Source of the DNA: Saccharothrix sp. S26
GTDB taxonomy: Bacteria; Actinomycetota; Actinomycetes; Mycobacteriales; Pseudonocardiaceae
Length of the DNA stretch: 64,000 bases
Direction of reading: 5' to 3'
Assembly (NCBI RefSeq): GCF_021390395.1
Contig: NZ_JAJUWT010000010.1
Span: forward strand, 62,001-126,000
Shown here: positions 1 through 7,906 of the stretch, piece after piece
Position numbering within the stretch: the stretch's first letter is position 1
Layout of the letters: each line of letters begins with the position of its first letter
The notes under the pieces: generated by a model
What the model saw: only the letters and a program-made list of their open reading frames with translations
Told to the model about the DNA's origin: nothing
The model's database searches: none
Program-made: the position numbers and the translations under genes

Positions 1-2
1 GG

Positions 3-224
3 TGGGTGCCGGACCTCGACGCGTTGCGCTCGGCGTCGAGCCGGATCGTGGTCGGCATCGGCGAGGACTCGGGCGGCGAGCTGTGCGAGCGCACCTCGAT
101 CGCCCTCGCCGAGGGCCTGGGCCTCGAACCGACCCGCTTCCCCGGCGGTCACGTCGGCTTCGCGGAGCACCCGGAGCGGTTCGCCGCGCGGTTGCGGGAG
201 GTGCTGGGGTGGTTCACGGCGTGA
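3..224 (+). CDS. C-terminal fragment of an alpha/beta-fold hydrolase (5' end outside window)
   Basis: The gene enters from the left edge, so its start and nucleophile are not visible. The 73 residues present end as the alpha/beta-hydrolase fold usually does: a strand (RIVVGIG), a helix (ERTSIALAEGLG), then GGHVGF, whose histidine (residue 50 of the fragment) would be the catalytic base, and a closing helix ending WFTA. The last 11 bases overlap the convergent MFS gene. The substrate cannot be told from this fragment. Confidence 0.65.
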   Translation, partial: WVPDLDALRSASSRIVVGIGEDSGGELCERTSIALAEGLGLEPTRFPGGHVGFAEHPERFAARLREVLGWFTA

Positions 225-1437
225 GGTGACGGCCGGGCTGGGCGGGCGGGCGGCGGCGGTCGACCACGACGGACAGGGCGGCCACCGCCAGCCCGGCCAG
301 GCTCAACGCCACCCCGACCCACGCGGTGGAGGTGTAGCCCCAGCCCGCGCCGATCGCCAGGCCGCCCAGCCACGCGCCCGCACCGTTGGCGATGTTCAAC
401 GCCGAGTGGTTGGACGACGACGCCAGCGACGGCGCGTCGGGGGAAGCGTCCATCAGCCGGACCTGCAACGCCGAGGCCAGCACCTGCGACACGAGCCCGA
501 TCAGGAACACCGTGCCGAACGCCATCACCGGCGAGGTCGCGGTGAGCGCGAACAGCACGAGCACGACCGTCACCGCGATCAACGAGCCGAACACCGTGCC
601 CATGACCGAGCGGTCCACGAACCGGCCGCCGACCGTCGCGCCGAGCGTCATGCCCAGCCCGAACACCGCCAGCACCCACGGCACGGCGGACGCCGACAAC
701 GCGGTCACCTCGGTGGTGATGGGGGAGATGTAGGAGTAGACGGCGAACATGCCGCCGAACCCGATCATGCCGGTGAGCAGCGCGAACCACACCTGCGGCC
801 GGCGGAACGCGCTCAGCTCGGCGGCCACGCTCGCGTCCTCCGGCGCGGGGACGCGCGGCAGCCACCGGGCCACCGCCAACGCCGTGACGCCCGCGATCAC
901 GGCCACCGCGAGGTAGGCGACCCGCCAGCCGATCTGCTGCCCGGCGGCGGTGGCGACGGGCACGCCGACCAGGTTGGCCACGGTCAGGCCGACCATGATC
1001 CGGGCGACCGCCGTGCCGCGTCGTTCCGGCGGCACGAGGGTGGTCGCGACGACGGCCGCGATGCCGAAGAACGCGCCGTGCGGCAGCCCGGCCACGAACC
1101 GGGCGGTCATCAGCAGGGCCGTGTTGGGGGCGATGGCGGACAGGCCGTTGCCCAGGGCCAGGGCCAGCGTCAGGCCGATCAGCAGGCCCTTGCGGGGCAG
1201 CTTGGCGGCCAGCCCGGCGATCAGCGGCGCGCCGACCACCACGCCGAGCGCGTAGAGGCTGATCGCGTGGCCCGCGGTGGGGATGGAGATGTCGAACGTG
1301 GCCGCCATCTGCGGCAGCAGGCCCATGGTGGCGAACTCGGTCGTCCCGATGCCGAAGCCGCCCAGCGCCAGGGCGAACATGGCCGCCCCGCCGCCCTTGC
1401 CGCGACGAGTCACCGCGGACTCGACCGTCGCCGTCAT
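214..1437 (-). CDS. MFS transporter, DHA1 (AraJ/chloramphenicol-exporter-like) family
   Basis: A 407-residue polytopic protein, the normal length for a 12-helix major facilitator drug/proton antiporter of the DHA1 type. The cytoplasmic N-terminus (MTATVESAVTRRGKG) is followed by regularly spaced hydrophobic helices. A motif-A-like loop (LAAKLPRKG) lies between helices 2 and 3, and helix 5 carries GVPVATAAGQQIGWR, typical of AraJ/Cmx-like exporters. It is likely to export a small hydrophobic compound or sugar, but the substrate is unknown. The ATG at 1437 is followed downstream by one long uninterrupted frame. The upstream region holds a site resembling the one in front of the second MFS gene (see 1485-1508), which suggests shared control by the MarR protein at 5275-5763. 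Confidence 0.85.
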   Translation of the reverse strand: MTATVESAVTRRGKGGGAAMFALALGGFGIGTTEFATMGLLPQMAATFDISIPTAGHAISLYALGVVVGAPLIAGLAAKLPRKGLLIGLTLALALGNGLSAIAPNTALLMTARFVAGLPHGAFFGIAAVVATTLVPPERRGTAVARIMVGLTVANLVGVPVATAAGQQIGWRVAYLAVAVIAGVTALAVARWLPRVPAPEDASVAAELSAFRRPQVWFALLTGMIGFGGMFAVYSYISPITTEVTALSASAVPWVLAVFGLGMTLGATVGGRFVDRSVMGTVFGSLIAVTVVLVLFALTATSPVMAFGTVFLIGLVSQVLASALQVRLMDASPDAPSLASSSNHSALNIANGAGAWLGGLAIGAGWGYTSTAWVGVALSLAGLAVAALSVVVDRRRPPAQPGRHLTP

Positions 1438-1484
1438 GCGTCGCTCCTGTCAGCTGTCCCGAGTCGACAGTGACCACGCGACGT

Positions 1485-1508
1485 AGATTGCTTAGCCAGC
1501 GAAACTAT
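1485..1508 (-). promoter_or_regulatory. Operator-like site upstream of the first MFS gene
   Basis: The + strand reads AGATTG-N9-CGAAACTAT about 50 bases upstream of the MFS start at 1437. Nearly the same pair of half-sites (AGATTG-N7-CGAAACTAT, opposite orientation) lies in front of the second MFS gene at 5243-5265. The two halves form an imperfect inverted repeat, as MarR-family operators do. The region is also AT-richer than its surroundings, as a promoter would be. Binding by the MarR protein is inference. Confidence 0.4.
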
Positions 1509-1625
1509 TTTACCGGCCGGCGCCGACCACCCCGACCCCGAACCGCGTGCCGCTGCTCACACGCCCACCCGCCGGCCGGGAAACCGCTGGCGGGCGTGCT
1601 GCCCGGCACGGCAGGCTCCGCGACC

Positions 1626-2345
1626 ATGACCGCCGAGATCGACCGTCTCATCCGGCTGCTGGACGACGACTCGACCGACGTGTCCGAGGACGCGAAGTTC
1701 ACGCTGATGTCGATCGGGCCGCAGGTGGTCGAGCCGCTCGCGGCGGCCGTCGGCTCGCTGCACCCGGTCGCCCAACTGTGCGCGATCGAGGTCTTCGACC
1801 ACCTCGGCGACCCCGCCGCAGGTCCGGCGCTGCTCGACCTGCTCCGCAGCGAGGACCCGACGGTGCGGGCGTGGTCGACGTGGTCGGTCGGTGAGCTCGG
1901 CGTCCAAGAGGCGGTGCCGTCGCTGCTGGCGGCGCGCGAACGGCTGCGCGCCGAGGGCGGTCCGCCGGACCTGCTCGAAGCGATCTGGGTCCGGCGCTCG
2001 TTGACCGTGCTGGGCGCGCGGCGGCAGGTCTTGCCGCCGTTGACGGCGTCGTTGCGCACCCCGCTCGGCCACCGGCAGTGGTGGCCGTCGGACCGGCTGG
2101 CGGACGTCATCGACGACCTGGCCGACCACGACCAGGCGGTGCTGTACTTCGACCTGTGGGCGATCATCGACGGTGACGTCCTCGGCAACGGCCACGAGCG
2201 CCTCGACCGGCGGTTCGACTTCGCCGAGCCGTGGTCGCGGGTGGTCCAGGACGCGCGCGAGACCGCGTTGATCGAGGCGGTCTTCGTCCCACCGCGCCCG
2301 AACCTGTTCGCGACCTTCGAGTGGATCGACCGCTCGGACGTCTGA
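1626..2345 (+). CDS. HEAT/PBS-lyase-type repeat protein
   Basis: A 239-residue soluble protein without signal peptide or membrane helix. Residues 1-130 show helical HEAT/PBS-type repeats: pairs of short helices with the recurring pattern AxxxLGD/GEL (for example EVFDHLGDPAAGPALLDLL and WSVGELGVQEAVPSLL). Such repeats act as protein-protein scaffolds. The second half, with conserved-looking aromatics (WWPSDRL, YFDLWAI), is not recognised. ATG 1626 is preferred: upstream in-frame codons from 1470 encode an Arg/Pro-rich stretch unlike a real N-terminus, and helical repeat sequence begins directly after this ATG. The following gene starts 39 bases downstream, so the two are probably co-transcribed. 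Confidence 0.7.
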   Translation: MTAEIDRLIRLLDDDSTDVSEDAKFTLMSIGPQVVEPLAAAVGSLHPVAQLCAIEVFDHLGDPAAGPALLDLLRSEDPTVRAWSTWSVGELGVQEAVPSLLAARERLRAEGGPPDLLEAIWVRRSLTVLGARRQVLPPLTASLRTPLGHRQWWPSDRLADVIDDLADHDQAVLYFDLWAIIDGDVLGNGHERLDRRFDFAEPWSRVVQDARETALIEAVFVPPRPNLFATFEWIDRSDV

Positions 2346-2384
2346 CCACCCGTGCGCGACACACCGAGTGGAACGAGGAGAACG

Positions 2385-3340
2385 GTGTTCTCACGACTGG
2401 TGGAGCCGCAGGCGCACGCCGAGCTGGCCGCGCCGACGGAGGGCGACGTCCTGGTGAGCACCGGCGTCGGCCCGCGTGGCGAGGTCGTCGCGCTGTGGTC
2501 GTCGGCCGCGGGCCGTGAGGCGTTGCCGGCGCGTGACGGCGGCCCCGGCCGGCCGAGCTTCGCGGCCACCCGCACCGAGCGCCCGGTGGAGGCTCGCCTG
2601 ACCGGGCACGGTCCGGAGCGCGACGTCGTGGTCACCCTCGACCCGGCCCTCGCGCGCCCGGTCGTCCAGCCGCTGCCGGACGACCGGTTCCTCGTCGTGG
2701 GCGCGCGGTGCCGGTGGCGACCGGAGGGAGCCGAGCACAACGCCCAGGTGGTCGGCCCCGACGGGGACGTCGTCCGCACCGCCGTGTTCGGCGACGGGGT
2801 CAACCACGTCGCGACCACGCCGACCGGTCAGGCGTGGGTGGCCTACTCCGACGAGGGCGTGTACGGCAACTACGGCTGGGGCGGGCAGGGCACCGCCGCC
2901 CCCGTGGGCACGTCGGGCCTCGTCCGGTTCGACCCGGCGTTGAAGCGGGCCTGGTCCTACCCCTTGGACGGCGACTTCGACGCGATCGACGACTGCTACT
3001 CGCTGAACGTGGCCGGCGAGACGGCCTGGGCCTGTTACTACTCCGACTTCCCCGTCGTGAGGGTCGACGGCGACCGGGTGACCGGGTGACCACCCGGGAG
3101 GGGATCCCGACCGCTTTGCTCGTCGACGGCACGCGGTGCGCGCTGATCGGTGGCTACGGCAAGGAGCAGGACCTGGTCCGGGTCGGTGAGCTGACCGGCG
3201 ACGGGCGGTTCGTGGTCCGGCGGCAGCGGCGGTTGGCGCCGCCGCCCGGCCACCGTTGGACGATGGCCGGGCGGGGAGGGATCCTGCACCTGTTCTCCGG
3301 CGCGAGCCACTGCCTGCTCGACCTCGATCAGGTGTCGTGA
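2385..3340 (+). pseudogene. Propeller-like hypothetical protein, frameshifted by an 8-bp tandem duplication
   Basis: The frame from GTG 2385 (AGGAG at 2376-2380) encodes a beta-rich protein with blade-like strands such as VVTLDPAL, FLVVGARCRW and WVAYSDEGVYGNYGWGGQG, but stops at 3087-3089. The rest of the same protein (TTREGIPTALLVDG...CLLDLDQVS) continues in another frame to 3340. At the break the 8 bases ACCGGGTG occur twice in tandem (3073-3080 and 3081-3088). Removing one copy joins the frames as VDGDRVTTREG. The gene therefore looks like a recent frameshift mutant, a phase-variable gene or an assembly error. An intact form would have about 315 residues. No signal peptide is seen and the function is unknown. 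It follows the HEAT-repeat gene and its 3' end overlaps the convergent PPOX gene by 13 bases. Confidence 0.7.
3073..3088 (+). repeat. 8-bp tandem duplication causing a frameshift
   Basis: ACCGGGTG is present twice in direct succession. The second copy creates the in-frame TGA at 3087-3089. Deleting one copy restores a single open frame across 2385-3340. Confidence 0.85.
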
Positions 3341-3714
3341 GCGAGGTCCAGCGCCGTGCCGTAGAGGCGGGTGGCGGGGAACGTGATGGTCAGCCGGCGG
3401 TCCGGTTCGTCCCCGTCCGACACCTCCACCAGCTCCGCGTCACCCTCCACCGCCGCGAACGACCACACGTCCGGGCCGCTCACGTGCAGCGCGACCTTCG
3501 GGTCGGCCCGGATCTGGCGGGCCTTCAGCCGGTCCGCCGTGGTGGACACGCGGATCACGCGCTCCTTGGCGTCCCACTGGTACAGCACGGTGGACAGGTG
3601 CGGGTGGCCGGTGCGCTTCACCGTGGCCAGCACGCCGAACCGCTGGGCGCCGAGCAGGTCCACCAGTTCGCCGTCGGCCAGGGCTCGGGGCGCGGGGCCG
3701 GGGTTGACGGTCAT
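3328..3714 (-). CDS. PPOX-class pyridoxamine 5'-phosphate oxidase-like / F420-binding protein
   Basis: A 128-residue split-barrel flavin-binding-fold protein. The N-terminal pattern LLGAQRFGVLATVKRTGHPHLSTVLYQWD, then VIRVSTTADRLKARQIRADPKVALHV, is that of PPOX-class proteins, many of which in actinomycetes use F420 rather than FMN. The ending RLTITFPATRLYGTALDL also fits. It is somewhat short: relatives usually have a longer helical segment between the GDAELVEV strand and the last strand, here compressed to a few residues (SDGDEPDR). Cofactor binding may therefore be altered. Its start lies 50 bases from the end of the upstream MFS gene on the same strand, so co-transcription with the exporter is possible. 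The substrate is unknown. Confidence 0.75.
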   Translation of the reverse strand: MTVNPGPAPRALADGELVDLLGAQRFGVLATVKRTGHPHLSTVLYQWDAKERVIRVSTTADRLKARQIRADPKVALHVSGPDVWSFAAVEGDAELVEVSDGDEPDRRLTITFPATRLYGTALDLAHDT

Positions 3715-3764
3715 GTCGGTCTCCTCTTCGGGTGCCGGGACTTCGGGTGTCAGGTCTTCCGGTG

Positions 3765-5201
3765 TCAGGCGGAACGCTTGCGCAGGACGACCAGGCTGGT
3801 CGCGAACGCGGCCGCGAGCAGCGCGGCGGCGACGGTGAAGGCCACGCGGTACCCGGCGGTCAGGGCGGCCGGTTCGGCGACGCCCGCGGCCAGCTCCTCC
3901 CCGGTCCGCGCGGCGGCCAACGTGGACAGCACGGCCACGCCCACCGCCATGCCGACCTGCTGGGTGGCGTTGAACAGGCCGGACACCAGGCCGGCGTCGT
4001 CGGGCCGGGCGTCGGACATGCCCAGCGACGCCAGCGCGGGCAGCACGAGCCCGCCACCGGCGATCAGCAGCATCACGGGCAGCAGGTCGGTCGCGTAGTC
4101 GGCCTGCACCGGGACCACGCTCAGCTTCACCATCGCGCCCGCCAGCAGCGCCAGCCCGACCAGCAGCACGGCACGTTCGCCGAACCGCGTGTTCAGCCTG
4201 GCCGAGACGAACAGTGACACGCCGCCGATCGCGACCGCCGCCGGCAGCATCGCCAGCCCGGTGGCCAGGGCGCTGTAGGCCAGCACCTCCTGCATGTAGA
4301 GCGCGACGATGATCTGGAACGCGAACATCGCCGACAGGGTGAGGACCTGCACCAGGTTCGCGCCGACCACGTTGCGCGAGCGCAGGATCCGCAGCGGCAT
4401 CAACGGCGTCCGCGCCTTGGCCTGCCGCACGGTGAACGCCGCCAGCAACGCCACCGACAGCGCGCCGAGGCCGAGGGTGTGCGTGGCCGTCCAGCCGTAC
4501 TGCTCGACCTTGACGACGGTGTAGATGCCGAGCATCAGCCCGCTCGTGACCAGCGCCGCGCCGAGCACGTCCGCGCCGGCGGACAGGCCCGCGCCCCGGT
4601 CGGCCGGCAGCACCCGGATCGCCAGCAGCACGGTGGCCACGCCGATCGGCAGGTTGATGAAGAAGATCCAGTGCCAGCTCAACGCGTCGGTCAGCACGCC
4701 GCCCAGCACCTGCCCGATGGACGCGCCCGCCGCGCCGGTGAAGCTGAACACCCCGATCGCCTTGGCGCGCTCGGCCGGGTCGGTGAACAGCGTGACCAGG
4801 ATGCCGAGCACGACCGCCGAGGCCATCGCGCTGCCCGCGCCCTGGAGGAACCGGGCCGTGATCAGCAGCCCCGGGCTCGTCGCCGCGCCCGCCAGCAGCG
4901 ACGCGGCGGTGAACACGGCGTTCCCGGCCAGGAACATCGCCTTGCGGCCGATCAGGTCGCCGAGCCGCCCGGCCAGCAGCAGCAGGCCGCCGAACGCGAT
5001 CAGGTAGGCGTTGACCGTCCAGCTCAGCCCGGCGGGGGAGAAGCCCAGGTCACGCTGGATGGCCGGCATGGCGACGGTGACGATGCTGCCGTCGAGGATC
5101 GTCATCAGCATCGCGGCGGACAGCACGACCAGCGCGGACCAGCGGTTCGCGCGGGGCTGGGCGGGCGGTGCGTCGAGCGGGGTGTCGAGCGAGGGCGACA
5201 T
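3765..5201 (-). CDS. MFS transporter, DHA2 (EmrB/QacA) multidrug exporter family
   Basis: A 478-residue membrane protein with 14 predicted helices, the size and helix number of DHA2 drug/proton antiporters. Helix 1 carries the family's LDGSIVTVAMPAI; loop 2-3 carries motif A as GRLGDLIGRK; helix 5 holds the antiporter motif region (GAAGASIGQVLGGVL followed by WHWIFFINLPIG). The start is ATG 5201 with an AGGAG 6-7 bases upstream. It lies 73 bases downstream of a MarR-family gene on the same strand, the classic arrangement of a repressor controlling its own drug pump. An operator-like inverted repeat sits in that gap (5243-5265). Confidence 0.9.
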   Translation of the reverse strand: MSPSLDTPLDAPPAQPRANRWSALVVLSAAMLMTILDGSIVTVAMPAIQRDLGFSPAGLSWTVNAYLIAFGGLLLLAGRLGDLIGRKAMFLAGNAVFTAASLLAGAATSPGLLITARFLQGAGSAMASAVVLGILVTLFTDPAERAKAIGVFSFTGAAGASIGQVLGGVLTDALSWHWIFFINLPIGVATVLLAIRVLPADRGAGLSAGADVLGAALVTSGLMLGIYTVVKVEQYGWTATHTLGLGALSVALLAAFTVRQAKARTPLMPLRILRSRNVVGANLVQVLTLSAMFAFQIIVALYMQEVLAYSALATGLAMLPAAVAIGGVSLFVSARLNTRFGERAVLLVGLALLAGAMVKLSVVPVQADYATDLLPVMLLIAGGGLVLPALASLGMSDARPDDAGLVSGLFNATQQVGMAVGVAVLSTLAAARTGEELAAGVAEPAALTAGYRVAFTVAAALLAAAFATSLVVLRKRSA

Positions 5202-5242
5202 CGGTCTCTCCTGTTCCGGTGGGGACAGGAGGAACCGTAGCG

Positions 5243-5265
5243 GATAGTTTCGTTACAGACAATCT
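5243..5265 (-). promoter_or_regulatory. Operator-like inverted repeat in front of the DHA2 exporter
   Basis: On the minus strand this reads AGATTG-N7-CGAAACTATC. The two halves GATAGTTTCGT and GATTGTCTGTA form an imperfect 22-bp inverted repeat, the usual form of a MarR operator. It lies in the 73-base MarR-exporter gap and matches the site at 1485-1508 in both half-sites. An ATCCGCAA word also occurs both here and in front of the MarR gene. Confidence 0.45.
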
Positions 5266-5274
5266 CTTGCGGAT

Positions 5275-5763
5275 CTACCGGGTGGTCTCGCGGGCTCGGC
5301 GGGCCGTCTGCGATGCCGTGACGGGGGTGGCCAAGTGGCCGGTGACCAGCAGGTTCAACGCGTGCAGGAGCGCGTCGCGGTCCTTGGCGGGCAGCGACTC
5401 CAGGGCGGCGCGGTGCACCCCGTCCACGATCTCCTGGCTCCGGTGGGCCAGCTCGGCCCCCTTCTCGGTGACCGCGATGATCCGGGCCCGCCGGTCGGTG
5501 CTGGACGGGCGGCGCTCGGCCAGGCCGGCCTTCTCCAGCGCGTCGACGGTGACCACCATCGTGGTCTTGTCCATGTCGCCGATCTCGGCCAGCTGGATCT
5601 GCGTGCGCTCCTCCTGCAAGGCGTGGACGAGCACGCAGTGCATGCGGGCGGTCAGGCCGATCTCGGCCAGCGCCGCCGCCATCCGGGTGCGCAGCACGTG
5701 ACCCGCGTGGTCGAGGAGGAACGACAGGTCGGACTCGGTGCGGGCTGGGGCCATGGCGGACAT
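5275..5763 (-). CDS. MarR-family transcriptional regulator
   Basis: A 162-residue winged-helix repressor of typical MarR length. The N-terminal helices (SDLSFLLDHAGHVLRTRMAAALAEIGLT) form the dimer interface. The recognition region reads IQLAEIGDMDKTTMVVTVDALEKAGLAERR and the wing is STDRRARIIAVTEKG. Proteins of this type are released from DNA by phenolic or drug-like ligands. It precedes the DHA2 exporter on the same strand and probably represses it, and perhaps the MFS gene at 214-1437. Two in-frame ATGs are possible (5763 and 5754). Both lie in a perfect inverted repeat (5745-5771), so the start is not settled. Confidence 0.88.
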   Translation of the reverse strand: MSAMAPARTESDLSFLLDHAGHVLRTRMAAALAEIGLTARMHCVLVHALQEERTQIQLAEIGDMDKTTMVVTVDALEKAGLAERRPSSTDRRARIIAVTEKGAELAHRSQEIVDGVHRAALESLPAKDRDALLHALNLLVTGHLATPVTASQTARRARETTR

Positions 5764-5771
5764 GGCCCCAG
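5745..5771 (-). promoter_or_regulatory. Perfect inverted repeat over the MarR start codon
   Basis: Arms CTGGGGCCATG and CATGGCCCCAG (11 bp each) are separated by 5 bases. Both candidate start codons of the MarR gene fall in the arms. In DNA this could be an autoregulatory operator; in mRNA it would form a hairpin hiding the start codon. Confidence 0.5.
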
Positions 5772-5814
5772 TCTAGCTACCAGGACAACAGTGGATTATC
5801 CGCAACGAATCGAG

Positions 5815-7158
5815 TCACGCCAGTGGTGGGTGGGCGTTGCGCAGCAGCTCCTGGAACTGCGCCGAGTGCCACTGCCCGGCCGGCGGCGCGTTCCGCCACG
5901 CCCCGGTCGGGTCGTAGGTCGAGGTCGGCCGGCCGTCGTAGTCCGGGTCGCACATCCGGTTGAAGTTCTCCTCGCCGATCGGGATCGGGACGCTCGCGCC
6001 GTCCGACTCGCCCGGCGGCTTCATCCACACGTAAGCGTCGACGTTCGGCCTCGGCGCGGCGACCGGCCGTTCACCCAGGCCCGTGCCGGTCTGGTTGCAC
6101 CAGTTGTAGATCCGCGCCCGGCGGTCGACCCGACTGCTCTCGACGTAGGCGTCCACGTTCGTCTCCGCACCCGGCGCGGTCGGCCGGTTCGGCCCGCCCC
6201 AACCGTTGCGGGAGGTGTCGACCAGCACGCCCACCCGCGGGTCGAAGCCCGCCGCGACCGCCTCGGCCCGGAAGAACTCCGCGAACGACAGCTCGTCGAG
6301 GAACGGGTTCCAGTCCACCCACCTGGTCTGCTGGATGTGCTGGCCGTTGATCACCGTCTTGACGATGAACTCCTCGCGCAGCGCCGAGTAGTTCGCGGTG
6401 TTGGTGATGAAGCCGTGCACGTCGCCGAGCCTGCTGCCGCCCGAACGGGCCGCCTTCGCCAGCAGCTCCAGCGTCGGCTTGCGGTTGTCGTCCCAGCCGA
6501 TGCTTCCGTGGTGGCCGATGTCGAGGTAGCTGTAGACGTTCGGGAGCGCGCCGAGCCTGGCCAGCGCGTACCCGATGCCCTCGGTGTAGGAACCGGCCGC
6601 CTTCACCTGCTCGCAGCTCATCGTGGCGTCCGAGCGCGGCAGCACGTGCGTGACCAGGAACGGCAGCGAGTTGGGCTCCACCACCGCGACGATCCGCAAC
6701 CGCGCGTACCGCGGGTCGGCCAGGATCGAGGCGATCGGGTCGACGAACTCCCGCTTGTACCGCGGCAGTTCGCCGAAGCCCAGCTCCCCGTTGGTGGTCA
6801 GCCAACCGCAGTCGCGGCCGGGCAGGTTCCACAGGGCGAGCTGCACCAGGTTCGCGCCCTGGCGCACGGCTTCGTCCAGGTGGGCGCGCAGGCCCATCCT
6901 GCCGTTCGCGCCCGTGATCGACGCGATCCGGTCGAGCCACACGCCGGTCGGCTGCCCGGCGACGGCCGCGCCGCCCGGTTCGGCGGCGGCCCGCGCGGAC
7001 CACTCGGGGTTGACGTACGGACGCGCGCCGACGTACGGGTTGTCCAGGCGCGGCGACCAGTGCGGCGACGTGCTCGCCCCGGCCGGCGGGACGACCGCGA
7101 GCCCGGCGGCGCACGCGACCGCCGTCAGCACGTGGCCGACGCGTAAGAGAGACCTCAT
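5815..7158 (-). CDS. Secreted glycoside hydrolase family 6 protein (cellulase-like), catalytic-acid position changed to Asn
   Basis: A 447-residue exported protein. Residues 1-28 form a signal peptide (RSLLRVGHV core ending PPAGA). The catalytic domain shows GH6 landmarks in order: ALWNLPGRDCGW (Asp116), VVEPNSLPFLVTH (161-171), YLDIGHHGSIGW (211-222), GVLVDTSRNGWGG and MKPPGESDG (Asp386). GH6 enzymes cleave beta-1,4-glucan with inversion. In Trichoderma Cel6A the general acid is the Asp of EPDSL; here the matching residue is Asn163 (codon AAC, one base from GAC), so activity may be reduced or different. No carbohydrate-binding module is attached. ATG 7158 is chosen because GGAGGT lies 9 bases upstream and the signal peptide begins there; the frame itself extends to 7212. 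Confidence 0.88.
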   Translation of the reverse strand: MRSLLRVGHVLTAVACAAGLAVVPPAGASTSPHWSPRLDNPYVGARPYVNPEWSARAAAEPGGAAVAGQPTGVWLDRIASITGANGRMGLRAHLDEAVRQGANLVQLALWNLPGRDCGWLTTNGELGFGELPRYKREFVDPIASILADPRYARLRIVAVVEPNSLPFLVTHVLPRSDATMSCEQVKAAGSYTEGIGYALARLGALPNVYSYLDIGHHGSIGWDDNRKPTLELLAKAARSGGSRLGDVHGFITNTANYSALREEFIVKTVINGQHIQQTRWVDWNPFLDELSFAEFFRAEAVAAGFDPRVGVLVDTSRNGWGGPNRPTAPGAETNVDAYVESSRVDRRARIYNWCNQTGTGLGERPVAAPRPNVDAYVWMKPPGESDGASVPIPIGEENFNRMCDPDYDGRPTSTYDPTGAWRNAPPAGQWHSAQFQELLRNAHPPLA

Positions 7159-7188
7159 GGGCTGGCTACCTCCGATGATCACGACGAC

Positions 7189-7212
7189 GTGAGGGAGGCG
7201 GTGTGCCCTCAC
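7189..7212 (-). promoter_or_regulatory. Inverted repeat between the response regulator and the GH6 gene
   Basis: GTGAGGG and CCCTCAC, 7-bp arms 10 bases apart, lie 31 bases upstream of the GH6 start and 44 bases beyond the response-regulator stop. It could be a terminator for the upstream operon or an operator for GH6. It is not the well-known actinomycete cellulase operator TGGGAGCGCTCCCA. Confidence 0.3.
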
Positions 7213-7255
7213 CGTACCGTGATCGCACCGCGACCGGCCGTGACCGCTTCGGCGG

Positions 7256-7906
7256 CTACAGGTCGTCCACGCCGATCAGCCCGTCCTGGATCGCGCGCGC
7301 CACCAGCGCGGCCTTCGTCGGCGCCTCCCGGCCGATCAACGCGTACTTGACCCGGATCCGCTCCAGGTGCGAGTTCACCGTGCTCAGCGAGATGCCCAGC
7401 CGCTGCGCCACGAACTCCTTGGACTCCGACTGGAACCACTCCACCAGCACCTCGACCTCCCGCGCCGACAACGCGGGCCGGTGGTCGGACCGGTCGCCCG
7501 CCAACGCGCCCGCCAGCGACGGCGGCGTGTACGGCCTGCCCTGCGCCGCCGCCCGGGTCGCCTGCACCAGGTGCTCCGCGCCCTCCGCCTTCGTCAGGTA
7601 GCACAGCGCGCCCAGCTCCAGGCACTGCAACGCGATGTCGTCGTCGGCGCGCATCGAGTACACGACGACCCGCCTGCCCACCTCGACCAGCCGCCGCAGG
7701 TCGCCGAGCACCGGCGCGGGCCCGCCCAGGTGCAGGTCGAGGATCACCACGTCGGCCTTGGCCCCCTCACCGAGCCACGCCGAGCGCACGTCCTCGCCGG
7801 AGGCGACCACCTTGACCGGCGGGGTGCCGCAGGACAGCCAGTAGGCGACACCCGCGCGCACCGCCGGGTGGTCGTCCACCACCACCGCGCTCAGCTCGTC
7901 CGCCAT
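7256..7906 (-). CDS. NarL/LuxR-type response regulator
   Basis: A 216-residue two-domain regulator. The receiver keeps the acidic pair (VVVDDHPAVRAG), the phospho-acceptor Asp in VVILDLHLGG and the conserved Lys in LTKAEG. The C-terminal LuxR helix-turn-helix reads LSAREVEVLVEWFQSESKEF...LGISLSTVNSHLERIRVKY. ATG 7906 has GGAGGT just upstream and overlaps the end of the kinase-like gene by 16 bases, so translation is coupled. The frame extends upstream to 7945, but that part is inside the kinase gene. It is the output of the three-gene signalling operon 7256-10339. The target genes are unknown; GH6 directly downstream is one candidate. Confidence 0.88.
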   Translation of the reverse strand: MADELSAVVVDDHPAVRAGVAYWLSCGTPPVKVVASGEDVRSAWLGEGAKADVVILDLHLGGPAPVLGDLRRLVEVGRRVVVYSMRADDDIALQCLELGALCYLTKAEGAEHLVQATRAAAQGRPYTPPSLAGALAGDRSDHRPALSAREVEVLVEWFQSESKEFVAQRLGISLSTVNSHLERIRVKYALIGREAPTKAALVARAIQDGLIGVDDL

